A DNA stretch of 64,000 bases from Streptomyces sp. Edi4 (GTDB taxonomy: Bacteria; Actinomycetota; Actinomycetes; Streptomycetales; Streptomycetaceae). Under the pieces are notes generated by a model that was not told the DNA's origin, searched no databases, and worked only from the letters and a program-made list of their open reading frames with translations. Made by a program: the position numbers and the translations under genes. Positions 1 through 11,001 of this stretch are shown here, piece after piece; position 1 is the first letter of the stretch, and every line of letters begins with the position of its first letter. Location: NCBI RefSeq assembly GCF_040253615.1, contig NZ_JBEJGY010000004.1, positions 1,240,001 to 1,304,000 of the forward strand, written 5' to 3'.

Positions 1-228
1 GGCGAGATCGAGCCAGGGGCGCCCGGGTGCGTAGGAGGTGTTGAGGTGTGCCGCCTGGTGCGCGAGACCGCCAGGTTTGGTCAGCGAGCCGACAAAGCTG
101 ATCAGGGCCGACACCCCACTCGCGCCGAGCGAGAGCGCCAGGACGAGAACGGTCTCGGACCGCAGGATTTTCGGTGAACACCCCTCCTCGGGAAGGGAAT
201 CAGCCACCCGCTCGGCCTCCACCTGCAC
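1..228 (-). CDS. CPBP family intramembrane protease, N-terminal part
   Basis: Only the first 76 codons are in the window; the gene continues past base 1. A GTG start at 226-228 follows a GGAGG box by 5 bases. The peptide has an acidic N-terminus of about 25 residues and then a hydrophobic segment (LVLALSLGASGVSALISFV), followed by a KPGGLAHQAAHLN stretch. I recognise this as the typical opening of Streptomyces CPBP (Abi) intramembrane metalloproteases. The catalytic EExxxR and HxxxB motifs would lie outside the window, so the family call rests on the N-terminus alone. The gene is divergent from the solute-binding protein gene. Confidence 0.6.
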   Translation of the reverse strand, partial: MQVEAERVADSLPEEGCSPKILRSETVLVLALSLGASGVSALISFVGSLTKPGGLAHQAAHLNTSYAPGRPWLDLA

Positions 229-318
229 ACCTGCCTCCAGTTGATGAATCCCGGTCCATCCCCACCGCCGCCCCGCTAGGGTCTCGAAGGACAAGCTGAA
301 GATCGCGCGCGACAGGCC

Positions 319-352
319 GGGGACGGTCGCCATCGCGATGGCGACCGTCCCC
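319..352. repeat. 34-bp perfect palindrome in the divergent spacer
   Basis: The two 17-base halves are exact reverse complements with no loop, centred on CGCG at about 335. It lies 38 bases before the ATG at 391 and about 90 bases from the divergent CPBP start. It could be an operator, or a very stable hairpin in the leader of the downstream gene. No T-tract follows, so it is not a classic terminator. Confidence 0.75.
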
Positions 353-390
353 TGTTCCTTGTTCACCATTCAAGGAGGGGCACCACCGCC

Positions 391-1635
391 ATGGGACGTC
401 ACAGCTTGCCCGACGACGCCACGGGGGCGAGCGGCGGGGCCGCCCGGGTGGCCACGCCGGCGCGCACGGTCGCGCTCGCCCTCGCTCTCGTGCTGGCCGT
501 CGCGGCGGGCACGGCCGTCGCCGTCGAGCGCGGGCTGCTGTCCTTGCGCCGCTCCTGCGAGGCGACCGCCGTGCGGCTCGATCTGGTCGCGTCGCCCGAT
601 GTGGCGCCCGCCGTCCGGGCCGTCGCCGACCGGGCCCGCAGGGAGAGGATCACCTCGGACGGCTCCTGCATGGACGTACGGGTGAGCGCCCGCGACTCCT
701 TCGAGGTCGCCGCTTCGTTCGCCTCCCCCGCCAGACCCGACTTCTCGGTGTGGATCCCCGACGCCTCGCTCTGGGTGGACCGGGCCAAGGACGCCTCGGC
801 GAACGTGCTCACCGCCGGACACATCGCCACCTCACCGGTCGCCCTCGCGGCGGTGCCCGCTGCCGCGGTCTCGCTCGGCTGGCCGGCGAAGACCTACGGC
901 TGGGCCGAGCTGGCCACGGCCACCGCACGGGACGCCGCGCCGCGCCTCGGCATGGCCGACCCCACGCGCAGCGCCTCCGGGCTGCTCGCCCTGAGCTGCG
1001 TCGGCAAGTCGGCGGCGAGCGCGGGCCGAGGCGGCGGCGCCCGGGCGGCCGCCCTCGCCGGACTGCTCTCGCGACGGGTCTTCACGGGTGACGCCCAGGC
1101 CGTGCGGGCCCTCGGCAAGGGCGGCTCCGGGGACACCCGGGCGCTGGTTCTCTCCGAGCAGGCGGCGTTCGCGTACAACGTCGCGCACGGCGGGGACCGG
1201 GCGCTGCGCCTCTTCTATCCGACGGACGGCGCGCCGCAGCTGGACTATCCCTACGCCATGGTCCGCGAGACCCGGATGAGCACCGACGAGAGCCGGGCCG
1301 CGATGCGTTTCATGACGCTCCTCGGCGATCCCGAGTCCACGCGCGTCCTGGCCGCACAGGGCTTCCGTACGCCCGGCGCGCCGCTGGACGGTCCGCTCGC
1401 GGCCGCGGCCAAAGCGAACTCCCCGCAGCCGTACGCGAGCGCGAGCGCGCAGCCGCCGTCGGCCCAGGACCTCCAGGACGCGCTCGGCCTGTGGGCGAGC
1501 ACCGTGCGCGGCGCCCGCCCGTCGACGGTGGCGGACACCCCGGGTCCGATGGCCACGCGGGCGCCGGGCGCGGGCGACCGCACCCGGCGTGCCCCTCTCC
1601 GGCGCCCGGTGGAAGGTCAGCCTCGCCGCGCCTGA
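391..1635 (+). CDS. Substrate-binding domain protein with truncated VWA domain
   Basis: This is a 414-residue exported protein. A short cytoplasmic N-terminus is followed by one hydrophobic segment (about residues 27-47). Next comes an extracellular solute-binding fold (about 55-340) of the type found in Streptomyces proteins that continue into a C-terminal von Willebrand A domain. Those relatives are much longer. Here the VWA part stops almost at once: the place where the metal-site motif DxSxS should be reads DTPGP (about residues 382-386). The last 30 residues are Arg/Pro-rich and the stop lies 19 bases inside the end of the convergent ligase gene. The start follows an AAGGAGGGG box. It looks like a C-terminally decayed gene whose binding domain remains intact; the ligand is unknown. 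Confidence 0.6.
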   Translation: MGRHSLPDDATGASGGAARVATPARTVALALALVLAVAAGTAVAVERGLLSLRRSCEATAVRLDLVASPDVAPAVRAVADRARRERITSDGSCMDVRVSARDSFEVAASFASPARPDFSVWIPDASLWVDRAKDASANVLTAGHIATSPVALAAVPAAAVSLGWPAKTYGWAELATATARDAAPRLGMADPTRSASGLLALSCVGKSAASAGRGGGARAAALAGLLSRRVFTGDAQAVRALGKGGSGDTRALVLSEQAAFAYNVAHGGDRALRLFYPTDGAPQLDYPYAMVRETRMSTDESRAAMRFMTLLGDPESTRVLAAQGFRTPGAPLDGPLAAAAKANSPQPYASASAQPPSAQDLQDALGLWASTVRGARPSTVADTPGPMATRAPGAGDRTRRAPLRRPVEGQPRRA

Positions 1636-3146
1636 GGGCCCTGAAGGTCCGGACAGCCCGTCGGCCAGGTGTGCACCGGCTCGCCCGCGAGCATCAGTTC
1701 GCGGTAGCGGCGGGTGGTGGCGGCGAGGGCCGCCTCCCTGCCGAGCCCCGCCGCCAGCGCCTCGTGGTAGGTGTCGACCTGCCAGGACGCGCCGTTGACG
1801 CGCCGCCTGCACCGTTCCTCGATGATGCCGAGGTAGTGGTCGCGGTCCGCCGGCGCCACGCCCCACGCGTCGAGCCCGGCGGCGGCGAGCGGCAGCAGTT
1901 CCTCGCGTACGAGCTTGATCGCGGGCACCCGGGTGACACCGCCGCCCCGCCTCGGCGCCGGCCACAGCAGCTCGGCGTCGATGCCGTAACGGCAGGCGGC
2001 GTCGAAGTTCGAGGCCGCCGACGCGAAGGGAAGCCGGGTCCACACGGGCCGGCTGTCCTCCGCGAGCGCCCGCACCAGACCGTAGTAGAACGCCGCGTTG
2101 GCAAGGACATCGCTGACGGTGGGCCCGGCCGGCAGCACGCGGTTCTCCACCCTGAGGTGTGGCACGCCGTCGGCGATCCCGTACACCGGCCGGTTCCAGC
2201 GGTAGATCGTGCCGTTGTGCAGCACCAGCTCCTTCAGCTGCGGCACCCCGCCGTCGGCGATGACGCGCAGCGGTTCCTCCTCGTCGCAGATGGGCAGCAG
2301 CGGCGGGAAGAACCGCAGGTTCTCCTCGAAGAGTTCGTACGCGGAATTCACCCAGCGCTCCCCGAACCAGGTGCGCGGGCGCACGCCCTGAGCGCGCAGT
2401 TCGGCCGGCCTGGTGTCGGTGGCCTGCTCGAACAGCGGCGGCCGGGACTCCCGCCACAGCTCGCGCCCGAACAGGAAGGGCGCGTTGGCGCCGACCGCGA
2501 TCTGCACGGCCGTGACCGCCTGCGCCGCGTTCCACACCGCGGCGAACCGCGCCGGCGTCACCTGCAGATGCAACTGCACGGAGGTGCAAGCGGCTTCGGG
2601 GGTGATCGAGGCGGAGGTGCAGACGAGCCGTTCCACGCCTTGGATGTCGAGGGTGAAATCCTCTCCGCGCGCGGCCACTATCTGATCGTTGAGCAGGGCG
2701 TAGCGGTCGACGTCGGAAAGGTTCGCCGATACCAGGTCGTCCTGGTCCAGGGTCGGCAGAATTCCGATCATGATGATGCCTGCGTCGACCTCGGCGGCCT
2801 TGCGGTCGGCATACCCGAGCCCGGTGCGCAGCTCCTCCGCGAGCTGATCGAATACGCGGCCACCGAGCCGGTGCGGAGCTATGTTCACTTCCAGATTGAA
2901 CATTCCGAGCTCGGTCTGGAAATCCCGGCTCGCGATGCGCTCGAGCACTTCGGCATTCATCATGCGCGGCATACCGTCGGGACCCGCGAGATTCAGTTCG
3001 ATCTCCAGCCCCATCAGGTTCCTGGGGCGGTCGAACCGCTTCTGGTCCAGCAGCAACCCCAGTCCCTCGAGGCACTGCCGCAGCTTCTCCCGGTAGCGGT
3101 GCCGATCGGACAGGTCGAATCCGCCTGCCACGACCTTCTCCCCCAT
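1617..3146 (-). CDS. Glutamate--cysteine ligase, GCS2 family
   Basis: A 509-residue GCS2-type carboxylate-amine ligase. N-terminal sequence NLMGLEIELNLAG carries the acidic metal/ATP-binding strand. It continues with FNLEVNIAPH, then CTSASITPEAACTSVQLHLQ, and VENRVLPAGPTVSD near residue 350. Family members join glutamate to cysteine or a similar amine using ATP. Streptomyces make mycothiol rather than glutathione, so the real product may be a gamma-glutamyl precursor, for example for ergothioneine. The start follows a GAGGAGGGA box 9 bases upstream. It stands alone and is convergent with the truncated binding-protein gene, overlapping its end by 19 bases. Confidence 0.85.
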   Translation of the reverse strand: MGEKVVAGGFDLSDRHRYREKLRQCLEGLGLLLDQKRFDRPRNLMGLEIELNLAGPDGMPRMMNAEVLERIASRDFQTELGMFNLEVNIAPHRLGGRVFDQLAEELRTGLGYADRKAAEVDAGIIMIGILPTLDQDDLVSANLSDVDRYALLNDQIVAARGEDFTLDIQGVERLVCTSASITPEAACTSVQLHLQVTPARFAAVWNAAQAVTAVQIAVGANAPFLFGRELWRESRPPLFEQATDTRPAELRAQGVRPRTWFGERWVNSAYELFEENLRFFPPLLPICDEEEPLRVIADGGVPQLKELVLHNGTIYRWNRPVYGIADGVPHLRVENRVLPAGPTVSDVLANAAFYYGLVRALAEDSRPVWTRLPFASAASNFDAACRYGIDAELLWPAPRRGGGVTRVPAIKLVREELLPLAAAGLDAWGVAPADRDHYLGIIEERCRRRVNGASWQVDTYHEALAAGLGREAALAATTRRYRELMLAGEPVHTWPTGCPDLQGPQARRG

Positions 3147-3636
3147 CTAAGGGTCCCTCCTCGAATGGGCGGCCGACAGCACCGGCCGCGCGCGTCACGG
3201 TCGATAATGCCCAGGGGGACTGATCCATAACGCCTGCGCGCCGAGCGCCGGGAGAGTAGTGTCGGATGCCACAGCCTGCGGCACATTCATCAGGCATACG
3301 GCAACGTGCAGTTACCGCCTTCTTGGCCCTGGTGAAAAACACCGACGAGTTTCGGCCGACCCCCGGCGGGGCACCTTTCCAGGTTGGAGAACCGGGGAGG
3401 GCATTTCCCCGGGTTAATCCACCACCCAGAAGGACCGGGAACCGACTTGCCGGCAATATCGCCGACAGCTAGCCGAAACACTGTGTGAACACGTGTCGTA
3501 TAAACTCTGCAAACGAGGCAGAGAGGCGGCGCTCCGGCCCCCCGTTCGCCGGCCCCCCCTCTGACCCCGCACCGCACACACCGCCGTCCGCACCGCCCAC
3601 GCATCACCGTGTCTCCGAAGTGAGAGGCGACCCACC
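3147..3636. other. 490-bp intergenic region between divergent genes
   Basis: No coding sequence stands out on either strand. The stretch is less G/C-rich than its flanks and contains the palindromic core ACACGTGT near 3490 and short A/T-rich blocks near 3480-3510. It presumably holds the promoters of both flanking genes. I could not assign a convincing -35/-10 pair. Confidence 0.5.
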
Positions 3637-4224
3637 ATGCCGCTGCATGTCCCCCCGGCCCCCGCGCCCGCCCTGCGCAGCGTCCTCGCGGCACTCGGTT
3701 CCCCCACCGCCGTCCGCGAGGCCCGTACCCCGGCCCTTCGCTCCGCCCCCGGTCCGCTCACCCCCGAACTGCCCCTCCCCCTCCACGTGCTGGACGGGAT
3801 CACCTCGGGCGGCCGGACGGCGCGCAGCCGCCTCGCCGGATGGCGCTTCCTGATCAGCGACCGCGACCATCCCGTCGCCGCCGCCGACACCCGCCTCACG
3901 CCGGACGGCTGGACGTTCTCGCACTTCTTCGAAGGCCCCTACATCGCCTCGACCCAGCGCGCCCTGCGCCAGGCCGAACTCCTCGCCACGCCCTTCCAGC
4001 CCAGACTCCTCTCGGTGCCCGAGCTGTACATGCTCACCCTGTGGCTGCACGGCGACACCGGCGCCGACGGTGCCTCGGGAGCGCCCGCGCCGCACGATCT
4101 TCTGGTGCCGCTCGCGCCCGCCCCGCCCGGCATCTGCTCCCACCGCCCGCGGCGCGTCAGCGAACTCCTGCCGGTCCTGACCCTGCGCCTGGCCCCCGCT
4201 CCCCTGCTCGGGCAGCCCGCCTGA
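3637..4224 (+). CDS. Conserved hypothetical protein (195 aa)
   Basis: I do not recognise a named domain. The 195-residue protein is rich in Pro, Ala and Leu at both ends. The central part (about residues 60-135) looks folded, with SRLAGWRFLISDRDHPVAAA, then FSHFFEGPYIASTQRALRQA, then LSVPELYMLTLWLHGD. No signal peptide or membrane segment is visible. The ATG follows GTGAGAGGCGACCCACC, giving a usable GAGG box. Third-position G/C is consistent with coding throughout, and a strong hairpin follows the stop. It is monocistronic. Confidence 0.75.
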   Translation: MPLHVPPAPAPALRSVLAALGSPTAVREARTPALRSAPGPLTPELPLPLHVLDGITSGGRTARSRLAGWRFLISDRDHPVAAADTRLTPDGWTFSHFFEGPYIASTQRALRQAELLATPFQPRLLSVPELYMLTLWLHGDTGADGASGAPAPHDLLVPLAPAPPGICSHRPRRVSELLPVLTLRLAPAPLLGQPA

Positions 4225-4253
4225 CGCCCGTTTGACCGCGCGCGAAAAAATGT

Positions 4254-4280
4254 GCCCCGCGACCGGTGTGGTCGCGGGGC
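4254..4280. terminator. Terminator-like hairpin
   Basis: An 11-bp perfect stem (GCCCCGCGACC pairing with its complement) closes a 5-base loop 29 bases after the stop of the 195-aa gene. Six A residues just before the stem would be a T-tract for transcription from the right, so it may act in both directions. Confidence 0.7.
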
Positions 4281-4554
4281 TTCGTGTGTCTATGCTGCGT
4301 ACGCGCTCCTGCGCCATACGGGCTAGTCCCGTCGGGTCAGGCCGAACCACCCGAAAAGACAGGCCAGTTGAGCTGAACCGTCCGCACGGGTGATACGTCC
4401 TTGAGCATAAGTAAGCGCTGCCGCGAAATCCCTGCGGATTGACTCCCGTGGGGCAACACTGGGATCGGACCTACCGACTTACTACCGGGGGGCGGCCATG
4501 AACAACGCACCGAGCCGCAGCACACTCACCACGACGCAGCGAAAGAACGCATCC

Positions 4555-4761
4555 ATGTGCCAGCACAAGCCAGCCTGTCCCACAGCCTTCTCCGCCGACC
4601 GGGAAGCCGCGCAGCCCGTGGCACACCACCCGGAACAGGGCTGGAGCCTGCTGTGCAACGGCGTCCTGCTCTTCGAGGACACCGGTGAGCTGTTGCCGGA
4701 CGGGCAGATCATCGCCCCGCACCGGCCGCTGACGGCGGAGCAGGTGGCCACGGCGGCTTAG
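4555..4761 (+). CDS. DUF5999 family small protein
   Basis: The 68-residue peptide begins MCQHKPACPTA and continues WSLLCNGVLLFEDTGELLPDG, the hallmark of the Streptomyces DUF5999 family. Its three or four Cys and paired His at the N-terminus suggest metal binding, but no function is established. I chose the ATG at 4555 because family members start at MCQH. An in-frame ATG at 4498, preceded by a GGGGGG stretch, would add 19 residues and has the better ribosome site. It is convergent with gcvP, with a shared terminator between. Confidence 0.75.
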   Translation: MCQHKPACPTAFSADREAAQPVAHHPEQGWSLLCNGVLLFEDTGELLPDGQIIAPHRPLTAEQVATAA

Positions 4762-4827
4762 CGCGCCGCGCACCAGCAGTACCCGTACCGACCGGTCGCG
4801 CCGCGGCCCCGTCCGGTACGGACACCC

Positions 4828-4865
4828 AAGGGCCGGCCCGGGGAGAACGCCCCGAACCGGCCCTT
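4828..4865. terminator. Bidirectional terminator between DUF5999 gene and gcvP
   Basis: Inverted arms of AAGGGCCGG and CCGGCCCTT enclose a second pairing of CGGGG with CCCCG. It sits in the 118-bp gap between two convergent stop codons, so it can serve both genes. Confidence 0.6.
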
Positions 4866-4879
4866 ACGCATGGGTGCGA

Positions 4880-7765
<2,886 letters not shown>

Positions 7766-7827
7766 TACGGAGGCCTCCTGGTCGCACGACCTGCGAGGGG
7801 TACCACGGCGCGGGTACCCGGACGGCC

Positions 7828-8068
7828 TCCCCCTCTGTCATCTCAACCTGAGAGCTTCACCGGGACGCACGGGGGCGACCCGGTTTTCACCGTCGGTGAG
7901 GAAAGGATGTGCCCGGGCAGTGGTGCCCGCGCGTTCCCCGTCCTGCTTTCCAGAGTGACCTCGTCCGTGCGGTCCGTGGGCCTGAGAGATTCCGGGGAGG
8001 ATTTGCTCCTTCGGCGCCCGCCGGGTGACTCGTCGAGTACGCCGGAGGGCTCTCCCGCACGGGGTCAG
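7828..8068 (-). promoter_or_regulatory. Tandem glycine riboswitch upstream of gcvP
   Basis: Reading leftward, two glycine aptamer-like units follow each other. The first (about 8064-7970) has GGGAGAGCCC, GCGCCGAAGGAGCAA and AATCTCTCAGGC. The second (about 7960-7830) has CTCTGGAAAGCAGG, CACCGACGG and AGCTCTCAGGTTGA. These are the conserved core pieces of the glycine (gcvT) riboswitch. The second aptamer ends about 65 bases before the gcvP ATG. The two-aptamer arrangement and the downstream gene support an ON switch for glycine degradation. Confidence 0.93.
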
Positions 8069-8080
8069 CAGCCGTTCGCC

Positions 8081-8089
8081 AGCCTACCA
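8081..8089 (-). promoter_or_regulatory. Probable extended -10 promoter of the gcvP riboswitch transcript
   Basis: On the minus strand TGGTAGGCT matches an extended -10 (TGn plus TAGGCT). Transcription would start near 8073, right before the first aptamer. No good -35 is visible at 17 bases. Confidence 0.4.
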
Positions 8090-8203
8090 GCGCACTCCGA
8101 GCCGATTCTTTGTTCAACTGCCTCGAGTGGCCAACCCTCGCGATGTGCACTTTTGTAGTGCTTATGGAGCAGTTGTCACCGGTTGCGACCAGTTGGAGGG
8201 ACC

Positions 8204-8587
8204 GTGCAGACCGATATCGATCCGCGCAGCCTGATCGGCCGCAAGGCGTACGACCGCAATGGACGCAAGATCGGAACGGTGGACGAGGTCTACCTCGATG
8301 ACGCGACGGGCGCACCGGAGTGGGCCGCCGTGCGCACCGGCCTGTTCAGCCGGGACGCCTTCGTCCCCCTGGACCCCAGCACCCTGGTCGACGAGGCGCT
8401 GCACGTCCCCTTCGAGCGCAGCCTGATCAAGGAAGCGCCTGACTTCGGCGTGGGCCGCCACCTCTCCCCGGAGCAGGAGCTCCAGCTCTACCACCACTAC
8501 GGTCTGGACATCTCCGCCCCCTCCCCCGATCCCGGCCCGCCGCCCTCCGACCGCGACTTCGGCCGGCTCGCGGGAGGCGACATCTGA
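8204..8587 (+). CDS. PRC-barrel domain protein
   Basis: A 127-residue protein. The N-terminal PRC-barrel (about residues 5-80) includes LIGRKAYDRNGRKIGTVDEV and FVPLDPSTLVDEALHVPF, followed by a short helical piece (LSPEQELQLYHHYGLD) and an acidic, Pro-rich tail. PRC-barrels are small beta-barrels found in RimM and photosynthetic reaction centre subunits; stand-alone forms in Streptomyces have no settled role. The GTG at 8204 follows GGAGGG by 3 bases; an upstream start at 8183 lacks a ribosome site. Its last 91 bases overlap, antisense, the 3' end of dinB. Confidence 0.8.
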   Translation: MQTDIDPRSLIGRKAYDRNGRKIGTVDEVYLDDATGAPEWAAVRTGLFSRDAFVPLDPSTLVDEALHVPFERSLIKEAPDFGVGRHLSPEQELQLYHHYGLDISAPSPDPGPPPSDRDFGRLAGGDI

Positions 8588-10101
8588 GCCCTTCCGCCCC
8601 GGTCCTCGGGCCGGAGCCCGTCTTCGCGCCGGGACTGGCCCTCGGGCCGAGGGCCGCCCTCGGGCCGGGACCCCGCCTCGGGCCCGGGCCCGTCCTCGGC
8701 CCGCCCGTCGGGGCCGGGGAGAGCCGGCGCGTCCGGGGGGTGCTGCGAGGTCTCCGCCGGCTCCACAAGGGCCAGCGGCTCCCCGGGTGTGAGCCCGGGA
8801 TCGTCCACCCTGAACGTCCGCACCCGCCCCGGCGCCCGTGACGTGGGCGTCTCGAAGCGCACGGTGACGCGCCCCACACCGCTGCCCTGCACCCAGCCCG
8901 GCCCGTACTCGCTGTGCCGCACGTCGTGCCCGGCCAGCCAGCGGCGCTGGGCCGGGTCCTCCACGGTCTCCGTCTCGGCGGCGGCCGCCGCCTCCTCCCG
9001 CTCGGGCTGCTCGTGCGCCGCCCGCTCCCCCGCCGCCTGCGCGAAAAGGTCCTCCTGCGTGAAGTCGGCGAGGCCGGTCACCCCCACCCCGAGCAGCCGC
9101 ACCCCGCCCGTGGTGTCCACCGAGTCGAGCAGCCGCCCGGCCGCCTCCCGCACCACCGCGAGGTCGTCCGTCGGCCCGCGCAGCGTCTCGGACCTCGTCA
9201 GCGTCGAGAAGTCGAAACGTCTGACCTTGAGCACGATGGTGCGCCCGGAGTGGCCCGAGGCCCGCAGCCGGCCCACGCACCGCTCCGCGAGCCGACCCAC
9301 CTCGGTCGTGATCCGCACCCGGTCGTGCAGGTCCACGTCGAAGGTGTCCTCCACCGACACCGATTTCGCGTCCCGCTCGGCCACCACCGGCCGGTCGTCG
9401 TAGCCGGATGCCATCCGGTGCACGGAGGCTCCGTGCGCCTTCCCGAGCAGCCGTACGAGCTCGTCCTCGCCCGCCTCGGACAGGTCGGCCACCGTGGTCA
9501 TCCCCGCACGGCGCAGATGCTCGGCGGTGGCCGGGCCCACGCCCGGCAGGGTGCGCACCGGCATCGGGGCGAGAAGGGCGCGCTCGGTGCCGGGCTCGAT
9601 CAGGAACAGCCCGTCCGGCTTGGCCTCCTCGGAGGCGATCTTGGCCAGCATCTTGGATCCGGCGAGCCCGACAGACCCGCTGAGCCCGGTGACCGCCCTG
9701 ATGTCCCTCCGCAGCCGCTCACCGGCCTCGCGCGCCCCCGCCGCGTCATGGGCCACCCCGCCCGCCTCCAGGTCCACGAAGGCCTCGTCCAGGCTCAGCG
9801 GCTCGACCAGCGGCGACAGCCGCCGCAGCAGCTCCATCACCTGCTCGCTGATCGTGCGGTAGAGCTGGAAGCGCGGCACCAGATACGCCGCGTTCGGACA
9901 CAGGCGCCGGGCCTGGGCCATGGGCATCGCCGAGCGCACCCCGAACACGCGCGCCTCGTACGACGCCGTGGAGACCACCCCGCGCGGCCCGAGCCCGCCC
10001 ACGACGACCGGCTTTCCGCGCAGGCTGGGCTTGGATGCCTGCTCCGCTGCGGCGAAGAAGGCATCCATGTCCAGATGCAGGATGGTCGGCGCGGCTCTCA
10101 C
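8497..10101 (-). CDS. dinB: DNA polymerase IV (Y family)
   Basis: An error-prone lesion-bypass polymerase. ILHLDMDAFFAAAEQ gives the first catalytic Asp, and PLSLDEAFVDL the acidic pair (SLDEA). A helix-hairpin-helix (LPGVGPATAEHLRRAG) and the little-finger domain follow. The polymerase part ends near residue 370. A Glu/Ala linker and a conserved GPGWVQGSGVGRVTVRFETP segment come next, then about 100 residues of Pro/Gly/Arg/Glu low complexity not expected to fold. The GTG at 10101 gives VRAAPTILHLD, as in relatives; a GTG at 10146 in the same frame would add 15 residues. No sliding-clamp motif was identified with confidence. Confidence 0.9.
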   Translation of the reverse strand: MRAAPTILHLDMDAFFAAAEQASKPSLRGKPVVVGGLGPRGVVSTASYEARVFGVRSAMPMAQARRLCPNAAYLVPRFQLYRTISEQVMELLRRLSPLVEPLSLDEAFVDLEAGGVAHDAAGAREAGERLRRDIRAVTGLSGSVGLAGSKMLAKIASEEAKPDGLFLIEPGTERALLAPMPVRTLPGVGPATAEHLRRAGMTTVADLSEAGEDELVRLLGKAHGASVHRMASGYDDRPVVAERDAKSVSVEDTFDVDLHDRVRITTEVGRLAERCVGRLRASGHSGRTIVLKVRRFDFSTLTRSETLRGPTDDLAVVREAAGRLLDSVDTTGGVRLLGVGVTGLADFTQEDLFAQAAGERAAHEQPEREEAAAAAETETVEDPAQRRWLAGHDVRHSEYGPGWVQGSGVGRVTVRFETPTSRAPGRVRTFRVDDPGLTPGEPLALVEPAETSQHPPDAPALPGPDGRAEDGPGPEAGSRPEGGPRPEGQSRREDGLRPEDRGGRAQMSPPASRPKSRSEGGGPGSGEGAEMSRP

Positions 10102-10191
10102 ATCACTGATGCTGCCGTACGCCACTGACAATCGGCCCCGCGGCACCGACGGATCCGGGGCCGGCGCTGCCCGCCCGGCCCCGAAGAGGCG

Positions 10192-10785
10192 TCAGACGGC
10201 GCGATTGCGGCGCCTGGCCAGCTCGTCGGCCGGGTTGTGCCCGACCAGCGTCTCGCCGGTGTCCACGCGCTCACCGTGCAGCTGCGAAAGGGCCGACTCG
10301 ACGTCCCGCCACACCACGCCCACGGCGATCCCGAAGATCCCCTGACCACCCTGGAGCAAGGTCACGACCTCGTCGGGCGATGAACACTCATAGACCGTGG
10401 CCCCGTCGCTCATCAGCGTCATCCGCTCAAGATCGCGATCTCCGCGCGCCCGCAGATGCTGGACGGCGGCGCGGATGTTCTGGAGGGCGACACCGGTGTC
10501 GAGGAAACGTTTGACGATCTTCAGGACGACGACGTCACGGAAGCTGTAGAGACGCTGGGTGCCCGAGCCGTGGGCCGGACGCACACTGGGTTCGACCAGG
10601 CCGGTACGGGCCCAGTAGTCGAGCTGGCGGTAGGTGATGCCCGCCGCCGCGCAGGCGGTGGGTCCCCGGTAGCCGATGGTGTCGGTGGCCGGATCGGCCG
10701 CACCGCCGTGAAGCGGGTACGGCCCGGTCTCTCCTGGACTTCGTCCGGGAGCGCCCCCTGCCGTACCGTCGCCGCTCATTCTCAC
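10192..10785 (-). CDS. MerR family regulator, ResR/McdR-like (Rv1830 ortholog by position)
   Basis: A 197-residue MerR-type regulator. The N-terminus is disordered, then GPTACAAAGITYRQLDYWARTG forms the winged-helix DNA-binding domain (about residues 40-110, ending LYSFRDVVVLKIVKRFLDTG). A C-terminal dimerisation region contains DGATVYECSSPDEVVTLLQGGQG. It lies next to the DUF151 gene and FtsR-like gene exactly as Rv1830 does in M. tuberculosis, where that gene (resR/mcdR) influences growth recovery and cell division. The GTG start follows GGAGGG by 5 bases. A promoter and an upstream inverted repeat are visible, so autoregulation is possible. Confidence 0.82.
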   Translation of the reverse strand: MRMSGDGTAGGAPGRSPGETGPYPLHGGAADPATDTIGYRGPTACAAAGITYRQLDYWARTGLVEPSVRPAHGSGTQRLYSFRDVVVLKIVKRFLDTGVALQNIRAAVQHLRARGDRDLERMTLMSDGATVYECSSPDEVVTLLQGGQGIFGIAVGVVWRDVESALSQLHGERVDTGETLVGHNPADELARRRNRAV

Positions 10786-10816
10786 GCCGACCCTCCGTCC
10801 TTGACCTGCCCACTCG

Positions 10817-10845
10817 ACGGTAGGCAGTCACCCGGGGTGCGTCAA
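10817..10845 (-). promoter_or_regulatory. Sigma70-type promoter for the ResR-like gene
   Basis: On the minus strand TTGACG (10840-10845) and TACCGT (10817-10822) are 17 bases apart and lie about 32 bases upstream of the GTG start. This is a good match to a housekeeping promoter. Confidence 0.55.
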
Positions 10846-10854
10846 CGATCGCCA

Positions 10855-10872
10855 CACTCGGCACGCCGAGTG
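10855..10872. promoter_or_regulatory. Inverted repeat upstream of the ResR-like promoter
   Basis: CACTCGGC and GCCGAGTG form a perfect 8-bp inverted repeat with a 2-base centre, 9 bases upstream of the -35. Position and symmetry fit an operator, possibly for the MerR protein itself. MerR proteins usually bind between -35 and -10, so another protein is also possible. Confidence 0.45.
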
Positions 10873-11001
10873 ATAATCACCCTGAGAGTGGTTTCCCGTG
10901 TCCCGCTCGCGGGAAAAGCTTCTCGAATGCGCCGAAACTCCACCGGCACACGCCGCGCGCGGCATCACTGACAGGGCCGCCGGATCACCTGTGCCCGGTG
11001 C

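Noticed and set aside
832-3456. Long open frame of 874 codons on the minus strand
   Set aside because: It overlaps the solute-binding gene and the glutamate-cysteine ligase in another frame, is Arg-rich, and has no recognisable domain. It is a G/C-driven shadow.
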